The notes below the pieces were generated by a model that was not told where the DNA came from, made no database searches, and worked only from the letters and a program-made list of their open reading frames with translations. This document shows positions 37,101 to 47,110 of a DNA stretch of 64,000 bases, piece after piece; within the stretch, counting starts at the first letter, position 1; each line of letters begins with the position of its first letter. The stretch covers positions 2,108,001 through 2,172,000 of the forward strand of contig CAMRHE010000322.1 in assembly GCA_947044405.1 (NCBI GenBank), in the 5' to 3' direction. The position numbers and the translations under genes are program-made. This DNA comes from Leptodactylus fallax. Lineage: Eukaryota > Chordata > Amphibia > Anura > Leptodactylidae.

Positions 37101-37109
37101 ATTGGGTGT

Positions 37110-38617
37110 ATCACCTCCTTAACTACAGACTGAACGGCTACCAACGACTCCCGTTCTTTCCATGGCTTGATCAGGTTTATATGGTAAACCTGGAAGGGTT
37201 TTCTCCTACCTGGCTGATGCATCTTGTAGTTCACCTCATTCACTTTCTCTACAATCTCATAGGGACCCTGCCATTTTGCCAGAAACTTGCTCTCAACGGT
37301 GGGTACTAGAACCAGGACCCTGTCCCCAGGAGAAAAGTTCCTCACCCTGGCAGACCGTTATAAATCCTGCTCTGGGCCTCCTGAGTTCTTTGCATATGCT
37401 CTTTAACAATAGGCATCACCGTTGCTATTCTGTCCTGCATCTGGGCCACATGTTCCACCACACTTTTATAAGGGGTGGCCTCTGTCTCCCAGGTTTCCTT
37501 GGCAACATCTAACAAACCCCTTGGATGCCAGCCATAAATTAACTCAAAGGGTGAAAATCCTGTAGATGCCTGGGATACTTCTCTGATAGAAAACATGAGG
37601 TAGGGAAACACAGTCCCAGTCCCGACCATCCCTTTCCACAACCTTTTTCAGCATATGCTTCAGGGTTTTATTAAAACGCTCCACTAACCCGTCAGTTTGG
37701 GGGTGATACACTGACATCCGGAGGTGCCTAATCTTAAACAACTTGCACAGTTCTTTCATGACCTTTGACATAAAGGGCATACCTTGGTCAGTAAGGATCT
37801 CTTTGGGGATCCCTGTGCGAGAGAACATGTGAAACAACTCCCGAGCAATATTCTTAGATGCCATATTTCTTAAGGGCACTGCCTCTGGGTACCTGGTGGC
37901 ATAATCCACGACAACAAGAATGTATTGATGTCCCCTAGCAGATTTGACAATGGGGCCCACCAGGTCCATGGCAATTCTCTCAAATGGTACTTCAATAATG
38001 GAAAGAGGCACCAAGGGGCTGCGAAAGTGTGATGTGGGTGCACTTATCTGGCATGTGGGACACAACTCACAGTATCTTCTCACTTCTTCATATATCCCAG
38101 GCCAGAAAAACCTTTGGAGGACTCTTTCCTGTGTTTTCCTGGTCCCTAAATGACCCCCAAGCACATGGCTATGGGCCATGTCCAGCACCATACGGCGGTA
38201 TGGTTTTGGCACCAGAACCTGTTCCACAATTTCACTATTTACCATAGTGACACGGTACACCAGATCCCCAATCATTGCAAAATGTGGAAATCTCTTATCA
38301 GCTCCTGGTTCCTGGGGTGCTCCATTTATTACGGTCACGTTGGCCCGAGCAGTACTCAGAGTGAGATCTCTTACTTGCTCAGTCCCAAAGTTACACCGAG
38401 ACACCTCTAAATCTAATACCTGTGGTTCAGGCAGGGAAGTTTCTTCCTCTTCCCCAACCAACATCTGCAAGGGAAATAATTTATCATCATCAGTTTCCCT
38501 TTGTTCTTCACATGACTCATTTTTTTTCAGATGAAGGTACCATTTCGGCTGGCGTTTTATCACCGGCAGCAGAAGTGTCACCCATTTCCCACAACTTCCA
38601 GAAAAACGGGAAGTCAT
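37110..38617 (-). pseudogene. Gypsy integrase
   Basis: The zinc-binding HHCC region is HSHVLGGHLGTRK with CELCPTCQ. The catalytic core has IAMDLVGPIV (Asp), EILTDQGMPF (Asp) and YHPQTDGLVERFNKTLKHML (Glu). After frame changes near 37610 and 37345, the C-terminal module has FSPGDRVLVLVP and FLAKWQGPYEIVEKV (GPY/F motif), then VYHINLIKPW. It joins cDNA to host DNA. The same reading frame passes from the GPY/F module into the RT N-terminal region. An N-terminal spacer of about 100 residues links it to the protease. Confidence 0.92.
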
Positions 38618-38631
38618 GGCCTAAAATCACA

Positions 38632-39117
38632 TCATGCATAAGTCTTTTTACAACCCCCGACTTCATAAGTCACAGTTCCAGACGGGGTTTCCAAACAGAC
38701 CAAGGCTACAGGGTAAGGGACGGTATCCCCGTCAACGCAAAGTACCTTTACCTGCTTGCCTGGCACATAGCCTTTAGCCACAAGGCTGGCCTGAACTAGG
38801 GTCACCAGGCTACCAGAGTCTAGAAGGGCCTTCACAGGGCAGTTGTTCACCTTTATCTGGCAAACTTGAGGCTTGGTTCCTGACCCCGGGAGGGCGGCAC
38901 ACACTGACTCTGTGAACAGAGACTGTCGTCGACTAGCGTTACACTCCATGGGCTCTGTGACAAGAGGGCAATTGGCGGCTATATGTCCCCACTCATGGCA
39001 CCTCCAGCACTGGCGGGTGCCAGACCTCCTTAGCAGAGGGTCCCTGGGGTTCAGGATTAGCCTTTTGCCCTCGCACAGGCTCCAGAGCTCTGCTCCCTCT
39101 TGCACTTTTCCACCCAC
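38632..39117 (-). pseudogene. Gypsy nucleocapsid zinc knuckle and aspartic protease
   Basis: The zinc knuckle CWRCHEWGHIAANC (CX2CX4HX4C) is followed after about 50 residues by VKALLDSGSLVTLV, the retropepsin active site (Asp-Ser-Gly), and GTVTYEVGGCKK. The frame differs from that of gag; the overlap (39117-38993) suggests a one-base shift in AAGGAGG near 39025. Confidence 0.9.
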
Positions 39118-39787
39118 CTCCAGCTAGAATTCTCTTACCCACAGACGTCAGGGGTCTGGTCATCCTGGGAAGTGTCGGTGCTGCAGGGACATCACAGAGG
39201 TAATCCTCGGTCGCTAGGAACCTTTCCACCAGGTCAACCAGCTGCACAGCGGTCTTGGGGTCCCCATGACCAATCCATCGTTGCAGCTCGGCTGGGAGGG
39301 TTCTAAAGAAGTGGTCAACCACCACCTTTTCCACAATTTGGGCAGGTGTGGAGGTCTCTGGTTCCAACCATTTTCTCACCAGATGGATCAGATCATGCAT
39401 CTGGGACCGGGCAGGCTCGTCCATGGTGTAGCGCCAACTGTGGACTCTCCTGGCGCGGATAGCTGGCGTAACACCCAGGCGAGCAAGGATCTCCATTTTC
39501 AGTTTGTTATATTCCCGGAGATCCTGCTCCCTGAGGTCATAATAGGCCTTTTGAGGTTCGCCCGACAGAAAAGGTGCAATCACCTCTGCCCACTCTGCAG
39601 TCGGCAGTCTCTCCCTCTCTGCGACTCTCTCAAACACCGTGAGGTAAGCCTCGATGTCGTCACCGGGTGTCATCTTTTGTAAGGCCCGCTGAGCGGCCTC
39701 TCTCACATTGGGGGTCTCAGGTGGGCTTACCTCCACTCGTTGGGGCGGAGCCCTGCTGGACTCTCGGAGCGCAGCAATCTGCTCCAA
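38993..39787 (-). pseudogene. Gypsy gag, N-terminally truncated
   Basis: The readable part begins at a TTG (LEQIAALRES) directly beside the palindromic element, so the true start is lost. The capsid-like region reads PGDDIEAYLTVFERVAERER, PFLSGEPQKAYYDL and YTMDEPARSQMHDLI, and the GHGDPKTAVQLVDLVERFLA helix resembles the SCAN-like gag domain of vertebrate Gypsy elements. It would form the particle. It runs into a stop at 38993, with the zinc knuckle in another frame. Confidence 0.85.
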
Positions 39788-40224
39788 TTATTACCCCGGT
39801 ACCTAACACCAAAAAGAGTTGAGTATCGTCCAATACCCGGCTGTCTAAAGAGACATCGCAGGTTGGTATTATTAGGCTGGGAAGGAGCAAACACCGTGGC
39901 CCTTCCCACCCTTGTAATGTCAGGCTACTGCTTGTTATATCTGTCTGGTTCAGAAATATTGGGGGGACCCTATGCTGCTTTATAATTGGAAAAAAAACGA
40001 CATAGGATCCCCCCAATTTCTCATAACCAGCCGGATATAACAAGCAGCAGCAGCAGCCCGACAGTATAAGGGTGGGAAAGGCCACTGTTTTTGGGCCTTC
40101 CCAGCCTAATAATACCAGACTGCAACCGCCCCAATCCCCAGGAGTCTCTTTAGAAAGCTGGGTATTGGACGATACCCAGCTCTTCCCGGTACCCCTGATG
40201 GTGTTGGGTGCTGGGGTAATAATT
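39786..40224. mobile_element. Long palindromic element abutting truncated Gypsy
   Basis: The left end AATTATTACCCCGGTACC and the right end ending GGGGTAATAATT are inverses. Further pairs are GTATCGTCCAATACCCGGCT with CTGGGTATTGGACGATACC, and GCTTGTTATATC (39929-39940) with its inverse GATATAACAAGC (40032-40043). The arms are about 200 bp and imperfect. There is no coding sequence. A second, smaller palindrome follows at 40272-40314 around GACAGCATCCATTACTAAGG. Confidence 0.75.
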
Positions 40225-41380
40225 AGAGGGTTAGTGCTAGAATATTAACCATCTAACACTAAGCCACACCTTAGTAATGGATGCTGTCTAATAGACAGTC
40301 GCCATTACTAAGGGGGTAAGAAAGTAGTTAAAAAAATCAAGAGACATGAGAGAAATTATTTTTATTGAAATAAAAACTCCCCCAGACAACCCTCTTTGAC
40401 CATTTTATTAAAAAATTAAAAAAAACGATGATCATTGGAGTCCAACGAATCCGACGTAATCCAAGCGATCCATCATAACCTGAAAGATAAAAAAAAACAC
40501 AAAAGATCCCAGCAGTATGAAAAATTAAAAAAAAAACCTATAGTGACCTCCAGCTGTCTTCCTTCTTATTTGGTAAATTTAATGAACACTGGCTTCTATT
40601 CTGGTGCAGGGGACCTGAGTTGAGACAGAATCTTGACTCATATGTGAGACAGAATTCTGTCTCATCCTAAAGGTAGGTGTGCCAGAATGAGCTAGTGAAG
40701 GGACTCCTAAGTTACATAAGAGTCCCTGCACTAGCTATGTGACCTGAGTTACCCCTACTCACATTTAAAGTAAGCTATTGAAGTGAAATACTGTCAATGT
40801 GCTTGGGAGTAAACCAATCACAATGAAGTGTAATAATATTGATCCAGAGTGGCGGAAGCTGACAAGCTAAATGCTGTCTTAGTACCTTGGAAATCAGGGT
40901 AGTACAAGGGTACTACCCAGCTTTCCAAGATACTGACACAGCTCAACACTGGATCAATATTTTAAACACTTCAATGTGGTAGGGTTGAGAGGCGGGAGCT
41001 GAATCAACTGATTGGTGCATGATCTGGGAGTCAGCCCCCACACCGATCAGATGCTGATGGCCTTTCCTGTTGATAGATCATCAGTATCTATTGTATTAAC
41101 ATCCTGGACAATCTCTTAAAAAAACAAAAACAGATGACTGTCAATAATAGATGTTGAGAAGCGCCTACCTTGAATCACTGTCTATGCTTCCAGACCAACC
41201 GTTTGTGCAGTAGTCTCAGATCTGCACAAGGGCATATGTTCTGGTGGATTCCACAGTTTTCACGTTAAGCCTACTGTAGATAGAAGAATGCTTAATGATG
41301 TCTTTCATTCACTGCAGAGAGGAAACAGAATTGGGTGCTATATTATCTTTTTATATCAGTAGGACAGTCCAGTTGGGGCT
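40225..41380. other. Mixed short repeats, no gene
   Basis: It holds a palindrome at 40272-40314, A-rich stretches (40390-40540), and two inverted-looking segments with AATATTGATCCAGAG (40828) and CTGGATCAATATT (40950), which suggest another fold-back element at about 40780-40975. At 40980-41115 is a piece resembling a common MITE. No coding sequence is supported. Confidence 0.45.
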
Positions 41381-42466
41381 TTAACCCCTTAACGACCCAG
41401 GGTGTAATAGTACGTCCTGAGTCACATGACGATGTATGGAGCGCGCTCAGGAGCTGAGCACTCTCCATACACCGCGGGTGCCGCCTATTGAAGGCTCCCA
41501 GGCCTGTCATTACATTACAGCTATTACGCGATGCCAAAGGCATCGTCTGATAGCAGTAACAGCATTTTGCTATTCACTGCGATACAGTAGTATCGCAGTG
41601 AATAGTATGATTGATCAGACTCCCTAGGTTTCAAGGTCTCTAGGGAGTCTGATCATACAAGTAAAAGTATAAAAAAAAAAAGTTTTTAAAAAGTATGAAA
41701 AAATAAAAAAAAAACACAAAAGTTCAAATCACCCCCCTTTCCCTAGATCAGATATAAAAGTAAATAAACAAAAGTAAGCATAAACACTTTAGGTATCCAC
41801 GCGCTCCAAAATGCCCGAACTATTAAAATATTAAAATATTTATCCCATACGGTGAACGGCGTAGCGGGAAAAAAAAATCAAAATGGCCAAATAGTGTTTT
41901 TTTCAACACTTTGCTTCCTATAAAAAATTGAATAAAAAGTGATCAAACCATCAGATCTTTCCCCAAATGGTATCAATAGAAATGTCATGTTGTCCCGGAT
42001 AAAAAAACGCCTTACCCAGCTCCATACATGTAAATATGAAAAAGTTACAGGTGACACAATATGGCGACGCAAATTTTTTTTTTCTATTTAGCAAAGTTTT
42101 TAAGTTTTTAAAAGGTATCCAAACATTACAAATACTACATAAATTTGGTATCGCCGTGTTCGTACTGACCCGCAGAATACAGGTGACATGTCATTTTTAC
42201 CACAAAGTGAATGCTGTAAAAATTAAACCCATATGAATTTGGCGCAAATGCAGTTTTTCTCCAATTGCACCTCATTCTGAATTTTTTTCCAGCTTCCCAT
42301 TGCACAGCATATTGAATGGTACCATTACAAAGTACAATTTGTTTCGCAAACAATAAGCCATCATGTGAATTGTGAATTGAAAAATGAAAAAGTTATGGCT
42401 CTTGGAATGTGGGGAGGGAAAAATGAAAATGCAAAAACAAAAAATGCCCCGTCATTAAGGGGTTAA
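41381..42466. mobile_element. TTAA-flanked element, chain member 1
   Basis: It is bounded by TTAACCCCTTAACGACCC at 41381 and GTCATTAAGGGGTTAA ending 42466. Inside are a palindrome (CGATACAGTAGTATCG), an inverted pair around GACTCCCTAG, A-runs and the block GGTGAACGGCGTAGCGGG. It has no transposase. Truncated copies are at 28509-29283 and, inverted, at 62080-62780. Confidence 0.9.
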
Positions 42467-42852
42467 AGGGGTTTTCTAAGGCTGAGTAATTGATGACCTA
42501 TGCAATCATCAATTAAAAATTGGAAAGGGATCAGCACCTGTTCACGTGATGTGTGTGCTGCAGCCTCTTCAGTACTTACCAAACACAGCTCCATAGTGAC
42601 TGTGCTTGGTATCACAGCTCAGCCCATTCACTTGAATGGGACTGAGCTGTGATCAGGCCGTGTGATCAATGAACATAATGTCACATGTCCTGTGAAGTAG
42701 AAGCAGCACTCAGAGAGGGCCACTGCCTCTTTAACCAGCTGAACCACAGGGGGACAAGGTGTCAGACCCCCAACAGATCTCCAATTGATGACATTTCTAA
42801 GGATATGTCAGCAATTAAAAAAAAAATGGAAAGCCCTGGAAAATCCCTTTAA
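42463..42852. mobile_element. TTAA-flanked MITE, chain member 2
   Basis: It starts TTAAAGGGGTTTTCTAAGGC and ends CCCTGGAAAATCCCTTTAA. Its left TTAA (42463-42466) is also the right TTAA of member 1, and its right TTAA (42849-42852) is the left TTAA of member 3. Confidence 0.85.
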
Positions 42853-43229
42853 GCTAAGCCCCACATGGCGTCCCGCAGCAAAAAAGCTCTGCTGGAAAAA
42901 CCACGACAGCAACGCATTGCAGTTCTTCCTGCAGCGCTTTTGACAGAAAGTTTGCAGAGGTTTCCTCTGTGAACTTTCTGCTTCCATTATACCTATAGGG
43001 AAACCGCCGGCATTTCCTTAGGTATAATTGACATGCTGCGATTTCCAAAACCACAACGGTTTTGGAAATCTCTGCATGTCTGCAACACGTATATTAACGC
43101 AAAGTGGGGATAGGAATTACTAGAATCCCATCCACTTTGCTGTGACTGTAAAACGTCGCTTTTTTTTTCCACGGCGTTTACGCCGCAGGTGAACCGCGGC
43201 GTTTACACCACGTGGGGCACCAGCCTTAA
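42849..43229. mobile_element. TTAA-flanked MITE, chain member 3
   Basis: It starts TTAAGCTAAGCCCCACATGG and ends CCACGTGGGGCACCAGCCTTAA. The interior has TTTCCAAAACC and GGTTTTGGAAAT as an inverted pair. It is the same family as 34738-35053 and 55512-56097. From 43230 to 43560 no feature is recognised. Confidence 0.8.
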
Positions 43230-43758
43230 GGACAGAGAAGTGCCCCGACTATGGCTCTTGAAATGTGGTGACACAAGTCCCCACTGACCTACACTTCCTG
43301 CACCTGAATCCCTTACATGCTCCAGGATTATTACGAGGCCAGAGTCACCTAACTTCTACTACTTTATCCATAGGACAGACCATAATGAATCCAGGTTCCC
43401 GGTCCTGAGAATGTGGTTGTTTTTCTCCCCACAGTGAATTTAGTCTGACTGAATCCAGGGTGAATGTAACCGTGCCCTGCTGGATAGGAAGCATCCATGC
43501 CCTCTTTTACTTTAATGGGAGTAACTGAGATAGCCGAAGTCCAGACAAGGCCCTAGACAGTTGGGGATAGGGACTACATGACTAGGGGGAGGATTAAAGA
43601 CATGAAGGGGTTAAGAAAGAGGAGAGTTGGAGCGGGAAAAATGGGGGTGGGATCGAGGGTGTTAAAAGGGGCGATGGGGTGAGATAAGGGTCAGTCAATC
43701 AGTGGCAGGGTAAGGAAGTGGACGTACTACACTACTTACCATTGCCGATCTAGAAGCC

Positions 43759-44049
43759 TTGCGGTCTCTCCTTTGGGCGGCGGCGGTGGTCCATGGCGAG
43801 CAGGTCGTGGAGGATCTTGTCGCAGCGGTCCGGGTGCCCCCTGGCCAGGGCACGTCTGCCCTGGTCCCTTCACTTCGCACTCGGCGGTCCCGGTCGACGG
43901 AGCGTTACTCTCCTGATAGGGAGCTGGCGATGAGGCGGCGTTCCAGGAGGGACCCTCAGGCCACGGGCGCCCAGTTCAGCTCCCCTGGAGAGCGCTCGGC
44001 GGCCGGGAGGAATCCTCACGGAGGCTGCAGTCGCCAGGAGGGAGGCCAG
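43759..44049 (+). pseudogene. Ngaro ORF1 candidate first exon
   Basis: An open frame from ATG 43759 encodes a basic Arg/Ser-rich protein (EQVVEDLVAAVRV, then RTRRSRSTERYSPDREL). It reaches CAG followed by GTGAGT at 44050, a consensus splice donor in phase 0. If spliced to 44462 (after CGACGCAG) the frame continues as GGQ-PGDQMGFPL into the gag frame. Without splicing the frame stops at 44220. This is an inference from sites and frame, not proof of splicing. Confidence 0.45.
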
Positions 44050-44138
44050 GTGAGTACGCCTCCTCCCCCCTCTTCATCCTCCAGGACCCGCGCGGCAGTC
44101 TCTTGCGCTTCGGCCGGGGGGGGGGTGTGCCCGGCGCG

Positions 44139-44146
44139 TGACGTCA
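44139..44146. promoter_or_regulatory. CRE-like palindrome in the Ngaro 5' region
   Basis: TGACGTCA, the consensus CREB/ATF site, within a CpG-dense G+C-rich segment (44095-44215) that could act as the element's internal promoter. It could be chance in such a GC-rich stretch. Confidence 0.25.
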
Positions 44147-44311
44147 GCGGGCGGGGACCGTTCCCCGGGCGCGCTCCCTGGCCCCCTCCCTGCTGCCGCG
44201 CACGAGGGCGCTGGAAGTGACGCGGCCGGGCCTACTTAATGCGGAGGTTCGGGCCTGGGCCGGAAGAGGCCGGCTGAAGATGGTGCCGGCGGTTCTCCGA
44301 CGGGGCGGCGG

Positions 44312-45549
44312 GTGCGCTGCACGGCGGGGACTGCGGCATCTCCTGGTGATGGCGCTGGTGGCTCCAGCGCTGAAGAAGGCCTATGCTCCCTGGACAGCGC
44401 GGACGGACCCCCTGAGGATGCGGGACCGGCGGCGGCTGATCTGGGGCGCCCCCCGACGCAGCCTGGTGATCAGATGGGGTTTCCTCTTTCTATGGGTGGA
44501 GGCTCTGGGGCAAGTGTGTCGGGCGCTGCGGTGTTAGGGCCCAGGGGGGTGGAGTCCCTGGGGGGGTCAGCTGCGGGGGGGGGGGGGGCAGTATGGGGCC
44601 AGCTGATAAGTCTGCTCCAGCAATTGGTGGGCGAGCGGCCTGGGGCCGCGGGGCCTACGGGAGTAGGGGTAGGCGCGGACGCGAGGGTTTCCCAGGGGTC
44701 TGGGGGCATGGCGGTCCCGGCAGTCCCTATTGCTGGCCCGCTAGGGGAGGTTGCGTCGGTGCCTGCGGAGCCCATCCAGGTGGGTGGCGGGGCCCCTGAG
44801 GGTTCGGATGCGGTGGCAAGGGCCAAGGGTAAGGAGAAAGAGAAGGCGGGGGATATTGTGCGTCTAGATGACCCAGCGAAGGGTGAGGTTTACATCTGCT
44901 TTGAAGGCCCACTCGGGGCGCATTTGAAGCAGGAGGTGCGGGAAAAAATTTGGAAAGGGGAGTACGTGGAAATATTTTCCCTGCTCCCTTTGGACAAATT
45001 TAATCTGGATAAGGTTAAGCCTAGTGATAGCAAAAAGGAGGACGAGGAGAAGCGTCGCTACTGTTTAATTCCCCGTACATTTGTCAATTGGCTACAGGCG
45101 TTTGCCATATTGGCAAGTGTGATTGGGGAAAAGGAGCCTGAGCACTGCTCTGCTCTGTTTGGCTATATGGACTCTATTGGGGAGGCGCACCGAGTGTATG
45201 GCGGGGTAGCGTGGCTTAGATACGACGAGTAGTTCCGGCAGCGTAAGGCGGTGCGTCCGGGCTTGCGGTGGGATCACAAGGACAGATCCTTGTGGATGCG
45301 GCTGATGTCGGCGCCAGTGGCGCCGTCCTTTCGTGGGGGGGCCGGGAATTTGGGCTCTGCTACCGGATCCTCGGCTTCCCAGAAAAAGGGGTACTGTTGG
45401 TTGTTCAACGAAGGGCAGTGCAAATTCGGTGTCACCTGCCGCTTCAAACACGAGTGTTCAGGTTGCGGGGGCGGACATGGGCTTAACAAGTGCTTTAAGC
45501 GAGGAAAAGGAAAAGGGGGGGGATGTTGTGGAAAAAAAGGGAAGACGCC
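44312..45549 (+). pseudogene. Ngaro gag-like protein with CCCH zinc finger
   Basis: A Gly/Ala/Pro-rich N-terminal half is followed by a conserved core from about 44860: VRLDDPAKGEVYICFEGPLG, FSLLPLDKFNLDKV and FVNWLQAFAILASVIGEKEP. A TAG at 45230-45232 interrupts WLRYDE-FRQRKAVRPG, after which the same frame continues to DHKDRSLWMRLM and a CCCH-type finger CWLFNEGQCKFGVTCRFKHE (45396-45455) with a basic tail. It would package the element RNA. The frame carries on directly into the RT. Confidence 0.75.
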
Positions 45550-47110
45550 GGTGAAGGTCACAGTAATGCTTCCTTTTCTAAGTAGGTACCCTGATCGGGT
45601 GGCTGCACGGTTGCTAGCGGAGGGTTTTGGGGAGGGTTTCCGTATCCCTTTTGATGCGGCGGCCCCTGTTTTTCGCCCTGGGAACCTTAAATCAGCTAGG
45701 GAGCACCCTGAGGTTGTGGGGGCAAAGTTGATGAAGGAGGTGCGTTTAGGGCGCATGGCGGGCCCCTTTTCGGCCCCGCCCTGGCCCCATTTACGGGTTT
45801 CACCGTTGGGTGTGGTGCCCAAGCGTGAGCCCTCTCAGTTTCGCCTTATCATCACCTTTCCTTCCCAGCTGGGGGGTCGGTTAACGATGGGATTGATCCT
45901 TCATTGTCATCTGTCTCCTATGCTTCGTTTGACAAAGCGGTGGCGTTAGTGCGTCGGGCGGGTCCTGGGGCGCTTATGGCTAAAACGGATATAGAGGCGG
46001 CGTTTCGGCTTTTACCTGTTCACCCTGAGAGCTTCCATCTGTTAGGTTGCATGTGGGAACACCAGTTTTATGTAGACTGTTGTTTGCCTATGGGCTGTTC
46101 CATCTCGTGTGCTTACTTTGAGGCTTTTAGTTCCTTTCTGGAGTGGGTGGTCAGGGACTTGTCGGGTTTGGCGTCGATCATCCATTATCTAGATGATTTC
46201 CTCTGTGTCGGGCCTGGGGCTTCGTCGGACTGCTTGGTGTTACTGCGCATGGTTGAACGGGTGGCGGGTTTGTTCGGGGTCCCTTTGGCCCCCGACAAGA
46301 CGGAGGGTCCGGCGTCGGTAATTAAGTTTTTGGGCATTGAACTTGATTCAGTGCTCATGGAATCCAGGTTGCCAGGGGATAAACTGGAGGACCTGCGGCT
46401 GACTGTTCGTAGGTTCCAAGGGGTACGGAAGGTTCGGCTGCGGGAGGTGCAATCATTGCTGGGAAAATTGAATTTCGCCTGTCGCATCATGCCAATAGGG
46501 CGAGTTTTTTGTCGGCGGTTAGCGGCATTGACAGTTGGGGTACGGTCGCCTCATCACTTCGTGCGGCTTACTGCTGAAGTGAGGGCGGACTTGTTAGTGT
46601 GGGATGATTTTTTGGGTCGGTTTAATGGGCATTCGTTGTGGCTTGCCTCCGTTATTTCTAGTGAGGAATTGAATTTGCATACCGACGCGGCGGGGTCAAT
46701 AGGGTTTGGGGCTTATTACCAAGGGCGTTGGTGCGCGGGGGTTTGGCCTGTTGAGTGGGTGGAGGCGGGATTGGTGGCGAACTTAGCATTGTTGGAATTG
46801 TTCCCGATTATAGTCGCGGTGGAGTTATGGGGGGGGCGAATTTCGGGATCGGAAGGTTTGTTTTCAATGTGATAACAGCGCGGTGGTGTTCGTCATCAAT
46901 TCCCAATCTGCAAAGTCCCCTCCGGTGGTGTCGCTGCTTAGGCATCTGGTGTTGCGCTGCTTAGAAATGAATGTGCACGTATCGGCGCGCCACGTGCCCG
47001 GGGTGCTTAATTCTGTGGCTGATTCCTTGTCTCGGTGTCAGTTTGGTAGGTTCCGGGAGTTGGCTCCGGAGGCAGCGGAGGTGGGCGAAGACTGTCCGGC
47101 CCACTTGTGG
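45550..47110 (+). pseudogene. Ngaro reverse transcriptase and RNase H
   Basis: The N-terminal part (VRLGRMAGPFSAPPWPHLRV) is followed by a one-base shift near 45849 into the frame with MAKTDIEAAFRLLPVHP (palm Asp), CCLPMGCSISCAYFEAF and HYLDDFLCVG (catalytic pair). RNase H begins near 46660 with ELNLHTDAAGSIGFGAYYQG. A further shift near 46830 leads to CDNSAVVFVINSQSA, then VHVSARHVPGVLNSVADSLS. The protein would copy the element RNA. The frame shifts again close to 47115 into the recombinase. Apart from those shifts all motifs are intact. Confidence 0.88.

Larger units (their letters stand above)
35074..39787 (-). mobile_element. Ty3/Gypsy-type retrotransposon with integrase before RT
   Basis: Read on the minus strand the order is gag (39787-38993), zinc knuckle and protease (39117-38632), integrase (38617-37250), reverse transcriptase (37100-36250), RNase H (36227-35640), a purine-rich tract (35668-35648) and the 3' LTR (35647-35074). 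Integrase upstream of RT is the Ty1/copia order, but the RT, RNase H and GPY-type integrase motifs are Gypsy-like, which matches Gmr1-like elements described from deuterostomes. The 5' LTR and start of gag are missing: a palindromic element abuts at 39786. At least five frameshifts or stops break the pol region. Confidence 0.85.

Noticed and set aside
38178..38534. 118-codon plus-strand open frame within the Gypsy element
   Set aside because: It is antisense to the integrase N-terminal region, whose motifs are clear on the minus strand.
45274..45822. 182-codon minus-strand open frame opposite the Ngaro gag/RT
   Set aside because: It is a shadow of the real plus-strand coding sequence, caused by its high G+C content.
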